From: Planoprotostelium fungivorum
Lineage: Eukaryota; Evosea; Variosea; Cavosteliida; Cavosteliaceae
Direction: 5' to 3'
Assembly (NCBI GenBank): GCA_003024175.1
Contig: MDYQ01000147.1
Coordinates: 1-64,000 of the forward strand
DNA length: 64,000 bases
Under the pieces are notes generated by a model. The model saw nothing but the letters and a program-made list of their open reading frames with translations. It was not told the DNA's origin and did not search any database. Made by a program: the position numbers and the translations under genes. This document shows, piece by piece, positions 22,187 to 31,912 of the stretch; positions within the stretch are counted from its first letter, which is position 1, and every line of letters begins with the position of its first letter.

Positions 22187-24708
22187 TCAAAATTTCTCTA
22201 ATGTATTCAACAACTCTGGGAAAATCGATCCTTCCTCTTCAAGAGAAGTCGATGTCGCTCTTGTACTTTGGTTCTTTCAATGTCTTCGTCTCCACCTGCT
22301 CTCGTCATTCTTCCTTCTTCTCTCCCGCCTCACCTTCTCTAACGGGTGGATAAATATGCTCTTGTAGTCTGGATCGCTCACGAATTCACAGAGAGAGCGA
22401 TATTCTTTCCCTCTGAACGTGAATACACCAGTGTCGGCCGAGTAAGGAAGAGAGTAATTCTCGATGAGATCTCCCGTTCGATTGCCTATGGAGAGTCAGT
22501 CTCGATCATGACATGACGATCAAGATCATCGATGATGATGATCGTCTGCGGATATCTCACCCTTGTTCACGTTGAATGCGTAATATCCGTTCTTCAGTTG
22601 ACTCTCACTGAATCGAACGAGATAGTGTCCCGGCTTTCCCTTCAACATCTCAACGGCGTCTGAATGCCTGGCGAAGCCGTGGAAATATCTGAATCTCTAT
22701 CGGAAGGTGGCGACACGAATGAAGGTCACTCACTTTTCACGGTAGATACTATACACTCGTTGGAAGATGTCTTGTGTGCCGAAAAACTTTAAAAATAACT
22801 TGAAATCCTGCAACGTTACCAGTCCCGCCATATTCTTCGATGAAGTGCTCGCTATCGCTCGTCAGCCTCCCCACGAAATGGAAACGAGATCACCGAAAAA
22901 GTGTGAGATTCCAAAATTAGCCATCTGCATGACTGCCGATTGGTTGTTCTGCGTATACATGACTCTCAGCAGCGTTGCCACGGCAACGCCCTGGTTCTCC
23001 ATCTTACCCGACCACAATTCGAGTATCTGTCAAACGTGTCAATCTGACGTATGGACATTCTGACTGTCACCTTCTCGTCGATGTTGTGGAGCAGAGCGTC
23101 GTCGAAGGGTTCGATCAACATGTTTGGTTTACCCTCGTTTGCGTCCAGGACTTCGTGAACTTTCATCGACTTTTCTTGGTGGGGCTGTACGATGGCTCCG
23201 ACTTTACCGTACCAGAATCTTGTATGCCGTGAGAAATTTCCCGGAAATCTCGCGGATGAATCACCGGAAGATCTTCGGATAAACGGGTGATTTCTGTATC
23301 TCCACCCTCGCTTCGGCTAGGGTGGCCGAGCTTCCTATTATAATGAAACCTCTCGGTCCATTTTCACCTCTGACGGTCACTGTGGGGGGTGCGTTCGATT
23401 CCTCTGAAATTTCGATCAATTCGACCATCTACAACCGACCACACACCTTCCATCGACACGTCCTCCGTTGCTCTCCTCTTTGCAGATTTGCTCGTTGTAG
23501 ATGGCTTGTTTCCCTTTCTGGGTCGTACCTTCATGGCGTCCGGAATCTTTCGAGAAGTTTCAGCGAAATATCTCAGAATATTCTGCACTCACTCGGTTGC
23601 TCGCGGACACGAGATTGAATGGCGTAGTGATCAGTCTGTACTCTTCGATCTGTACGATGTCATTCGAGATGTCGTACGTAAGTCACCTCGAACATGACGG
23701 CCAGGCCGGATTCCGTGGACAATTTGAATTCCTGCAGGGCTTCACGGATGGGTGTCATGCGACTCAAGTGAAGAGCCGAGAAGGAGATCTTTGACAGACC
23801 GGCTTTCATGACCTGCACGCGATGATGAGACGACGATCGTCCGCCACACGATGATGATGGATGATGGATTACCTGGATGTCACCACCGGTGAAACCATCT
23901 GTGATCTTAAAGACTCCCTTCTGATTGCAGCTGACGAGGAAGGCGGAGATGGTGATGGGACCATCGATTGGGTTAGCGAATTCGAACTCTGGAGAGGGAA
24001 AGATATTGTAGTTGACGACCTGTCACAGATCAGAGGCGATCAGAGACTTTAGCATGTCTCTCACTTGATATTCGTTGGGTTGTGTGGTGATGCGAATCTC
24101 GCCATAACGGCTCGATGTGGAATGGCTGGGTGTCGGTTGAAATGGAGTCGCCAACGGAGGATAATGGGGAGAAGATCCCTCCGGTGGAATATCTGTGAAG
24201 AAGAATGCACCCGTCTGTGGGGATACGGTGTCCTGTTTGATCCTCATCCATTCCAGGCGGTCGTCTATCATATCGTGATAATCTTCCCAGAAGCGATTCA
24301 TGTCTCTCCCGAGATGTTCGTATTCCATTCCCCTCGCGTCCGTCGGAGGGATTCCTCTTGCCATATGTGGATACATCTCTGTTGTTGGATATAGACCTCC
24401 GACTTCGTCCGAAGATGGACTACTCTGCATGTCCTGGGCATATCTATACGTCCGTTAGATCATATGACCAGGACGATTGCCGCCCACCTGGCATAATCGA
24501 GATGGATTGCGAAATCAGTTCGTATATTATATTGAGAGAGGGTCAAACCGTCTTCCAGATACTTTCCCGCGAAGACCAATCTCTGTTGATCGATTGGTAC
24601 CCCTTCCCTCTCCTGCAACTCCCTCTTCAAGTCAAAGACGGTGTCTGATGGCCTGACTCGCAGTGGAATCGATGCACCGGCTACGGTGGTGACATATATC
24701 TGCATCAT
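22187..24708 (-). CDS. Ubiquitin-like domain plus SH2 domain protein with a STAT/Rel-like middle
   Basis: The start (24708) gives [18 protein letters not shown], followed by [20 protein letters not shown] and [20 protein letters not shown], a clear ubiquitin-like domain with the usual Q-RL-FAGK block. A linker follows, then beta-rich exons: [34 protein letters not shown] and [19 protein letters not shown], a pattern like STAT/Rel immunoglobulin-fold domains (inference). A basic stretch [18 protein letters not shown] may be a nuclear signal. A helical linker ([18 protein letters not shown]) precedes an SH2 domain with [20 protein letters not shown] and YLVRFSES, whose Arg is the phosphotyrosine ligand. 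Introns are 40-85 nt. The 3' end is uncertain: one frame stops at 22187. An ATG up to 435 bases upstream is possible. Confidence 0.7.
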
Positions 24709-25261
24709 GAATCGATGGTGTCTCTGCGGCAAGCTTTCGTTTGAGGACGAGAATATGGGCAGAGCTGGTTTGCTTGTCGAACGTCTAATCTGACAAACGG
24801 CCGCCATACTGCGTGGACTTCGCGTCGACACGAGAATCAACTCACCAACCAAAATTACACACAAGGCCATTATAAGCCCCGTAAAGGTGCACTTTAAGGC
24901 GTTATGTCTCGGACTTTTCTGTTGAGGAGCTGTTTTGAGCGTTGACGAATGGAGCAGAAGATACGGCGAGAGGTATACCTCTGCTTTGAGCGTGCATGAC
25001 GGTGCTCTTGATTTAGATGAGAATCTGTGAAATCGGTTGACGGCGTTCTCCTCACGCGTGTGACAGTGGACAAAGATAGCCATCCCGGCCCAGGGTAACC
25101 ATACACCTTTTGATCGGCGGTGATCGTATCCTGAGATCACCATTTTTCGATCACAAACATAATCACATCACGATGTGATCTCACAAACATCATCATCTCA
25201 CAGATCGACGATCCTGAATTCATCCAAACATAATCACGCGAAAAGTAGATCATCATCTCTC

Positions 25262-26177
25262 TCATTTATCCTTCGAATTCGACATGTTCGCGTATCTCGT
25301 CGTCTCTGCCTTTGATACAAGTTCCGTGATCCTCTTATGTACATTCTCGCTCGTGTCCAGCCCACTGTCCCGCATGGCTGTCCACAACTCCTCGATCTTC
25401 TGCGTTGGTTGTTCTTCCAGGCTAACATAAGCCGCAATCATCGTTCCGTAACTCTCGACGTCGGGCTCGATGTTAGACTCCATCATCTGCTGCCACGTCT
25501 CCTCCATCTTGGTGATGTCTGTCTTCGCGTGTAACCATTGGAGGATCAAGTTGAATGTTTGGACGTCTGGTTTCAGTTTGATGTTGGGAATGTCGCTGAG
25601 AATGGATTGGACCTTCTCATCGTGATGTTTCTTCATATGAGATGATAAAAATTGGTTGAATGTCTTCGTGTCGACCCGTTGCCCTGATGACTTTGCATGA
25701 TTCCACCATTCTTCGATGATCTCCTTGGCCTCATCTCCTTTTCCAGTTTGGAGTAATTTACGAATGCTGAGGTGAGTACTGAGTGGTGGGAGCTCTAACA
25801 CTAATCAAAGGTGAGGGGAGATCGCGGGAGGATGCAAATCACATGGAGGTCTGAGCATCGAATTCTTGATTTCGAGGACAGTTTCGAGGAGGACTTGACT
25901 ATCTCTGCGTAGTCTGATGGGTTCATCTGGCTTCTTTTCCTCCTTTTTCAGTTCCTTCTTTTGATCCACAAACTGACATCATTTAGATTGAAAGAGATGT
26001 AGTGATTTCGATTGTATATACATTCGAGTGTCTATAGTCTCACTTTGAAGTTGGTTGAGGATCGTTTTAGGACGTTCCTCTGTGTAACGCTGGCGATCTG
26101 TTCATTGGATCAGGTGTCACAAACATCTTCTCTGCGCTCACCTTTGGTTTCTTCAACACGAACACAGCAGCTCTCAT
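25262..26177 (-). CDS. Pentatricopeptide-repeat protein, probably mitochondrial
   Basis: Exons joined at compatible phases start MRAAVFVLKKPKIASVTQRN, a basic, acid-free head typical of mitochondrial import signals. A Lys/Glu-rich segment (VDQKKELKKEEKKPDEP) follows. The main exon (25262-25801) carries PPR-like helical pairs: TKTFNQFLSSHMKKHHDEKV, KPDVQTFNLILQWLHAKTD and EPDVESYGTMIAAYVSLEEQ, with the D-V-x-T/S-Y/F-N-x-x-I signature. At about 260 residues it is short for the family. PPR proteins bind organellar RNA; the target is unknown. The 5' exons are less certain than the main exon. Confidence 0.75.
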
Positions 26178-26299
26178 CGTCTGCAGACGTGAATGTGGGC
26201 GATGCGATGAGGATCTGATCTACAAACGCATTCAAAGAAAGCTTTACAATCGTCCAGCGCAGAACAAGAGCATACAGAGACTATCTACATCTGGATTTA

Positions 26300-27147
26300 T
26301 CATGGCTTCTCTAGTTTAGACACCACCCAGTCCATACCCTGCATCAGACTGCATGATGTCAACAAGGAAGGATGACGAAGATAGACTCACCCTTCGCCAG
26401 TGAGAGCGCAGCAAGGTTGAATGTGATAAGCGTGATCTTTATAGTTGTGCAAACCGAGGCCGGCTGATACTTCTGCAGCAGACATAGCACCTATAGAGGT
26501 CAGAGGAATGTGATGGAGATGGTGTTGATGAAGGATGACATCACCTTTTAGATCTTGTTTGTTGGCGTAGACGAGGAGGACACTCTTTTTGAGATGCTGT
26601 CATCGTTAGAGAGGAATATCGAGATGCATCACCTCGTGTTGTAGCATCTTGTCTAATTCTTGTTTCGTCACGTTCATTTGGTCTTTGTCTGTGCTGTCGA
26701 CGACCATGATGACTGCCTTCACATTGTGGATCAGCGAACAATGATCTCCATTCAGAAGAAGAAAATCAAACTCACGTGTGTATTGATGTAATATGTGTGC
26801 CAACTCGCCCGTAATGATTCTATATTCATGTTATTTCTTCCAATTCGCGAATGTGCATTACGATGGAAGAGTCGATATGTCGCGCGTTTCACCTTGCCCT
26901 CCGATATCCCACATGAGAAATCTCAAATTCTTATAGACAACTTCTTCTACATTGCCTCCCACGGTTGGTGTCGTCGCAACGACTTCATCGAGCAATCTGA
27001 CGATGAATTACAAAAAGTTGATATTGAGAAGTCTCACAATTTATAGAGGATGGTCGTCTTGCCGGCATTGTTCAGACCTACGATGATGGTCTTGAATTCA
27101 TCGTAGTGGAAGAACGAATGCCACCATTTCGAAAAGATAACACCCAT
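26300..27147 (-). CDS. ARL5: ADP-ribosylation-factor-like GTPase, ARL5 type
   Basis: The start [18 protein letters not shown] (Gly2 suitable for myristoylation) leads to the P-loop [11 protein letters not shown]. After a 40-nt intron come [18 protein letters not shown] (switch I with the ARL5-like NVEE) and [10 protein letters not shown] (G3). [20 protein letters not shown] and YANKQDLKG (G4) follow, then the tail [11 protein letters not shown] with a TGA at 26300. All GTP-binding motifs are present. Small Arf-like GTPases of this group act at the trans-Golgi in vesicle tethering. About seven exons; length is near the usual 180 residues. Confidence 0.9.
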
Positions 27148-27194
27148 ATCTGTTTGTGAGGAACTGATGCAATGATCTCTTGTATCTGAGAACG

Positions 27195-27575
27195 ATGTGC
27201 CCCTGTTGTAAATGCAGCCTTTTATTCTTGAAGGTATCGGATAAGTGGTAGAGCTACCAACAAAGAATGCTGGCTACCACGCTCAATGCGATCCCTAATA
27301 ATGGTCTGTCGAATGGAACTGAAAAACTGTCGAGCAAATGAATGTGTCATCGAAGATCGCACTCATTGTTTCACACGAGAGTAAAATTGTGTCACTGCAT
27401 ATCATCTTAAATGCTTGGTTGTCTACTACTGATTATCAAGGTTATACCTCGAGGGAGAGGTCAACAAGACATCATCCGAGCTGGCCGTACCATCGACGGA
27501 TCCCCAGTTCTCTAGCTGGAAGTGTGAAGAGGAGATGTTGAGACAACTTGGCATCGGTCACAGCGGATCGTCTTG
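27195..27575 (+). CDS. Possible small Cys-containing gene (weak)
   Basis: ATG 27195 opens [13 protein letters not shown] before a GTATCGG donor-like site. ATG 27302 opens [20 protein letters not shown], which can be joined by a GTAAAATTG...TTATCAAG intron to a 44-residue open frame containing [20 protein letters not shown] and [19 protein letters not shown], with a stop near 27575. The last exon looks like real protein; the first exon choice is unclear. No family is recognised. Confidence 0.3.
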
Positions 27576-28328
27576 ATGGCACGTACGTGAGACGAAGACA
27601 CGAAGACGGGCACTTGAGGTGAAGTCATTTTACCTCACATCAGATATGGATCGTCACACCGAGGAATACATCACATCACGACACACGAACTGAGTTGAGA
27701 GGTAGAATTGAGAGAGGCAAGAGGAAGGAAAGACAAACTCCTGCTCCACCTATCTACCGATGACAGAGAGACCTGACCGATGGTAGAAGGTCATCATGCA
27801 CCTCTTACCCAGCTGCAAACCTCCCTACAGGAAACGAAACGTAAGATGAGATCTCAATGAAAGAAGACATTCAAGTTGAAAATTCGTAGTAAAACGTGAT
27901 TACAAATTGAAAGCCTCAAGTTGAAACTTTCATTTCATATAAATGCCAATTCATTCGCCGAATGACCCATTCTCAATCGGGAATTCTTGACGTGCGGTAA
28001 GAAGAACGCGGGTGTGCGGTCGGATCACGTGACCATCCTCTGCTCTCCTCTCTCGCTTCTTGACAGCCACATGTGGTAGCTTTCACTCTCTTCTCGAGAA
28101 GTTGGAAAAGGTTCCTTCCGCAATGAGAACGAACGAGAAGCCACTGGATTCATACTATAATTCATTCAATGTTTTGTGGTATGAGTTGAGAAGTGCAGTG
28201 AGAGCACCTTCTCGTCCGTGAGCAGAGAAGGGGGCTCGGTAGTTGACGTGAATTCTGCGGTAAGAATGGTGAAGACGACTTGGTGCAGTCTGTGTTGGAT
28301 ATCGATCATAATTTAGAACAAGAACAAC
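27576..28328. other. Promoter-side spacer without a supportable gene
   Basis: Short frames only. The word TCAAGTTGAAA occurs twice (around 27871 and 27913), followed by ATATAAATG near 27947, and a CACGTG box lies near 28026. These could belong to regulatory sequence for the protease at 28329, but there is no direct support. Confidence 0.4.
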
Positions 28329-30053
28329 ATGAGAGCCACTCTCCTCCTGTGCCTTTTACCTGGTGAGCTCTTTCAATCTCTTCGTGTGACTGAAGAGACG
28401 ATCAGCCGCACTCTCTGCCGTATTTCACAGCACCGGCTATCCTGCTCACGATGACAAGTACATTGTCGTCTTCAACGAAGGCGCTGCTACCGTTCAGAGT
28501 GAGTCGATGTCCCAATTTCCTCTCTGAAAGTCGACAGGGAACATGTTCGTCGACAGATGGAACTCTCGTAAGAGGGCGAGCGAGGCTGAGCTCGTGCATC
28601 ACCAAGTCGGGGAGTTCAACGCTATCTCCGGTCGTTTCCATCCATCGTGAGTGACGTCATTGTTTGTCATCACGTTGAAGCAAGTCAGTGATATGAAAGA
28701 TTTGCTGAAAGAAGAATCCGTCAAGTACATAGAGCCCAACATGAGACGCGGGATCTCCGGTTTCTGTATCAAGGGACAGGCACCATGGGTGAGCATTCAT
28801 CACCCTCCGTACGTACTGAACGCATCAGGGTGTGGAGAGACTGAACTCTAGAGCTCTACCTCCCGCTTACAGTGGTCAATTTAACTGGGGTAACGAGACT
28901 GACGGTTCAGGTGTAGATGTCTACGTCATCGACACGTGAGTTCGTCACATGCATCTCTTGTCATAACCGTGTGCAGTGGCATCGATGTGAACCATCCCGA
29001 ATTGCAGGGAAGAGCAACGTGGGGGTTCAATTCCATCGACGATGTCAACGGAGACTGCCAGGGACACGGTACTCACGTCGCCGGAACCGTAAGTATCTCC
29101 TTCGATGTGTCGGTTGGCTGACGTCGATAGATCGGATCGTTCTCCTACGGTATAGCCAGAAAGGTGAGTCACAATTGACTCCAAACCATCTCCACATGTT
29201 CCCAGCTCATCGTCTGCAGGCCAATCTGATAGCCGTCAAATGCCTCGGTTGCGATGGTTACGGTGACTCTGAGCTGTATTGAAGGCCATCACCTGGGTAT
29301 CCGAACAAGCCAAGAAGAGGAAGAGACCTTCCGTTGCCAAGTGAATCTCGCCCAAATATCACACGCTTCCTGACGCGACATACAGTATGTCTCTGGGTGG
29401 TTCTTACAGCCGTGCTGAGAATGACATCGTCTCCCGAGCCATACAGACCGGCGTCGTTTACGTAAGACACGATCTTTACGAGAGATCGTATTGACACGAG
29501 TTCAGGTCGTCGCCGCTGGCAACGAATACCAAGACGCCTGCCAGACTTCTCCAGCTTCTACCCCGACCGCAATCACGGTCGGTGCGAGTGATAGCCACGA
29601 TAAGTTCGCTTATTTCTCAAATTGGGGAAAATGCGTGGACGTAGTCGCTCCCGGCGTTCAGATCACTTCTTTAGCTCCCGGAGGCAAACTCGCCGTTCAC
29701 TCTGGTACATCCATGGCAACACCACACGTAGTGGGAGGTGAGTCTTTCGAAGCCATCTTTTCGATACTGAATGCAATAGTTGTGGCCCAGATATTGAGTT
29801 TGAACCCCTCTCTGAAGCCCGAGCAAGTGAAGGAACAGCTCTTAGCTGCATCCTCCTCCAATGTCATGACCGATGTGAGACGAAGAGTGATATGTTGGTT
29901 GAAGGCATTCAGGTTCCTGTCGATACCCCCAACAAACTGTTGTACTCTCCTTGTGTGGACACGCCACCCACAAAGACGACACCCCTCAGCACTAAAGCGG
30001 ACAGACTCGGATTCAGAAAGAATACACCCAATCGATTCCGAGCATGGGTTTGA
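28329..30053 (+). CDS. Secreted proteinase-K-like subtilase (peptidase S8)
   Basis: The start [11 protein letters not shown] is a short signal peptide interrupted by the first intron. An inhibitor-I9 propeptide follows ([40 protein letters not shown]). The catalytic domain has all three triad blocks: [15 protein letters not shown] (Asp), GHGTHVAGT (His) and [10 protein letters not shown] (Ser), plus the oxyanion region [23 protein letters not shown] marks the start of the mature enzyme, as in proteinase K. The tail [17 protein letters not shown] is a short Thr/Pro-rich extension. About eleven exons, mostly with GTGAG donors. Expected to be a lysosomal or secreted digestive protease. Confidence 0.92.
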
Positions 30054-30353
30054 CTATCAACCAATCAATACACATCACCAGCAATCTCTTCTTTCTCTTA
30101 TCGAATCCGCTTGAATTTTGAAAGATGGTACATTCATTGTTGATGGACCATTTGGCTTCAACTGAGAAGCACGGATGATAGCATCAGCTGCTAGGATGCT
30201 GGTTACTGTGATGTGAACCGGAAATACATCTCTTTTATGCAAATTTTGCTTTCTGCGGGACGTCTCATCGATGGTGCATTTTATTCTGAACGGGAGACAC
30301 TCGGACATCTGCAAGATCATCTTGTTCTTTCGAACCAGCAGAGGAGACAAGTG

Positions 30354-31766
30354 ATGTCTAACGGCATCATCTCGAATCACGATGTTACAAAAATCGTCTT
30401 GGATGTGGTGATGAAAGATACAAGAGAAGATTTTCACACAACGAGGAGACAGTTTGCTATTCTTCGCCTGACGTGCAAGTTGTGGAAAGAAATCGGTGAA
30501 ACACTCATTATTAGAAAACAAGCCCATCTGATGTTCTCAGTGGACAGCTTCACCGACTGGCTCATCGGCCATGATCTGCTTTTGGCTGCGGGAGGAGACA
30601 ACATCGAGTCTTTTCGCTTCCTGTTGACTCGCAAAGAGCTTGATCCATCCAGTGAAGACATCGGGCTCCTCATCTATGCATCAGAGAACGACTCGACTGA
30701 AATTCTTCGGTTACTCTTGAACGATCCTCGAATAGATCCGTCAGCAGACGAGAACCAGGCCATCATAAGTGCAGCCAAACACGGTCAGACCAACAACATC
30801 CAGCTACTCTTGTCCGATTCACGTGTGGACCCGTCAGCACCAGATAACGAGGCCATCAGATGTGCAGCCGCTGAGGGTCACAGTGAAGCTGTACGACTGC
30901 TCTTATCCGATACTCGCGTGGATCCATCCGCACAAGACGATCATGCCATTGGAATGGCGGCACATGCAGGCCATACTGAGATTGTACGGCTACTCTTATC
31001 CGATTCACGTGTGGATCCATCAGCACTAGACAACGAGGCCATCAGGAGTGCAGCCACTGGGGGCCACAGTGAGATTGTACGGCTGCTCATGTCTGATTCA
31101 CGTGTGGACCCGTCAGCACCAGATAACGAGGCCATCAGATGTGCAGCCGCTGAGGGTCACAGTGACACTGTACGTCTGCTCCTGTCCGATCATCGTGTGG
31201 ATCCATCAAAACAAGGTAATCGTGCCATCACAACGGCGGCATACGGAGGCCATACAGAGACCGTACGGCTGCTCTTGTCTGATCCTCGTGTGGACCCATC
31301 CGCTCAAGACAATGAGGCCGTTATAAAAGCAGCCGCTGGAGGCCATACTGAGATCGTACGGCTGCTCTTGTCTGATCCTCGCGTGGACCCATCCGCTCAA
31401 GACAATTACGCCATCCGACTTGCAGCTGGAAGGGGTCACAGTGAGACTGTACGGCTGCTCTTGCCCCATCCTCGTGTGGATCCGTCAGCACAATCTGATG
31501 AGGCCATCAGAACAGCAACTGAGGGTAGATTCATCCAGACTGTACGGCTACTTCTGGCCGATGAGCGAGTGGATCCATCTAGATCTAGCCTCATTATCGA
31601 ATCAGCAGCAAAAGGGTATACCGAAATCGTCGAGCTACTGCTGTCTCATCCTCGCGTGGATGCATCAGTACAAATAGATTCGGCTAAGAGAAGAGCGACG
31701 GAAGGGGGACACACAGAGGTGGAGCAGATGCTGAACAATCACAAACGGCAGAGAACAGGCTTGTAG
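30354..31766 (+). CDS. Ankyrin-repeat protein with F-box-like head
   Basis: A single open frame. ATG 30354 is chosen because the sequence from there (ISNHDVTKIVLDVVM, FAILRLTCKLWKEIGETL) looks like an F-box-type helical head; an in-frame ATG at 30237 would add 39 residues. About twelve repeats of 31 residues follow on the pattern G-H-T-E-I-V-R-L-L-L-S-D-P-R-V-D-P-S-A-Q-D-N-E-A-I-R-x-A-A. They keep ankyrin helix positions, but RVDPSA replaces the usual G-A-x-V-N loop. The tail is basic (NNHKRQRTG). Likely a protein-binding or ubiquitin-ligase adaptor. No introns, unlike most neighbours. Confidence 0.85.
   Translation: MSNGIISNHDVTKIVLDVVMKDTREDFHTTRRQFAILRLTCKLWKEIGETLIIRKQAHLMFSVDSFTDWLIGHDLLLAAGGDNIESFRFLLTRKELDPSSEDIGLLIYASENDSTEILRLLLNDPRIDPSADENQAIISAAKHGQTNNIQLLLSDSRVDPSAPDNEAIRCAAAEGHSEAVRLLLSDTRVDPSAQDDHAIGMAAHAGHTEIVRLLLSDSRVDPSALDNEAIRSAATGGHSEIVRLLMSDSRVDPSAPDNEAIRCAAAEGHSDTVRLLLSDHRVDPSKQGNRAITTAAYGGHTETVRLLLSDPRVDPSAQDNEAVIKAAAGGHTEIVRLLLSDPRVDPSAQDNYAIRLAAGRGHSETVRLLLPHPRVDPSAQSDEAIRTATEGRFIQTVRLLLADERVDPSRSSLIIESAAKGYTEIVELLLSHPRVDASVQIDSAKRRATEGGHTEVEQMLNNHKRQRTGL
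30737..31673 (+). repeat. 93-bp tandem repeats encoding ankyrin units
   Basis: About ten units of 93 bp (31 codons) lie head to tail. The segments 30816-30886 and 31095-31165, three units apart (279 bp), are identical over 71 bp although neighbouring units differ, which suggests recent unequal exchange or gene conversion. Confidence 0.85.
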
Positions 31767-31912
31767 AGGTTCACTGTATGAGAATAAACAATGTCAGCAC
31801 AGACTTAGGATCAATACCTCTAACAATACAAGACATAGTGAACGACTCTTGTCTGATAACCGTGCATCATTTGTGCACAAAACACATAAGAAATAAATCC
31901 TCTGTACAAAAT

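Noticed and set aside
23360-23410. GTTCGATTCC-like word suggestive of a tRNA T-arm
   Set aside because: No cloverleaf can be drawn around it, and it lies in an exon/intron boundary of the SH2 gene. No tRNA was found elsewhere in the window.
30769-31677. Several long plus-strand and minus-strand ORFs inside the ankyrin array
   Set aside because: Shadow frames of the 93-bp repeats; the frame giving RVDPSA ankyrin units is clearly the coding one.
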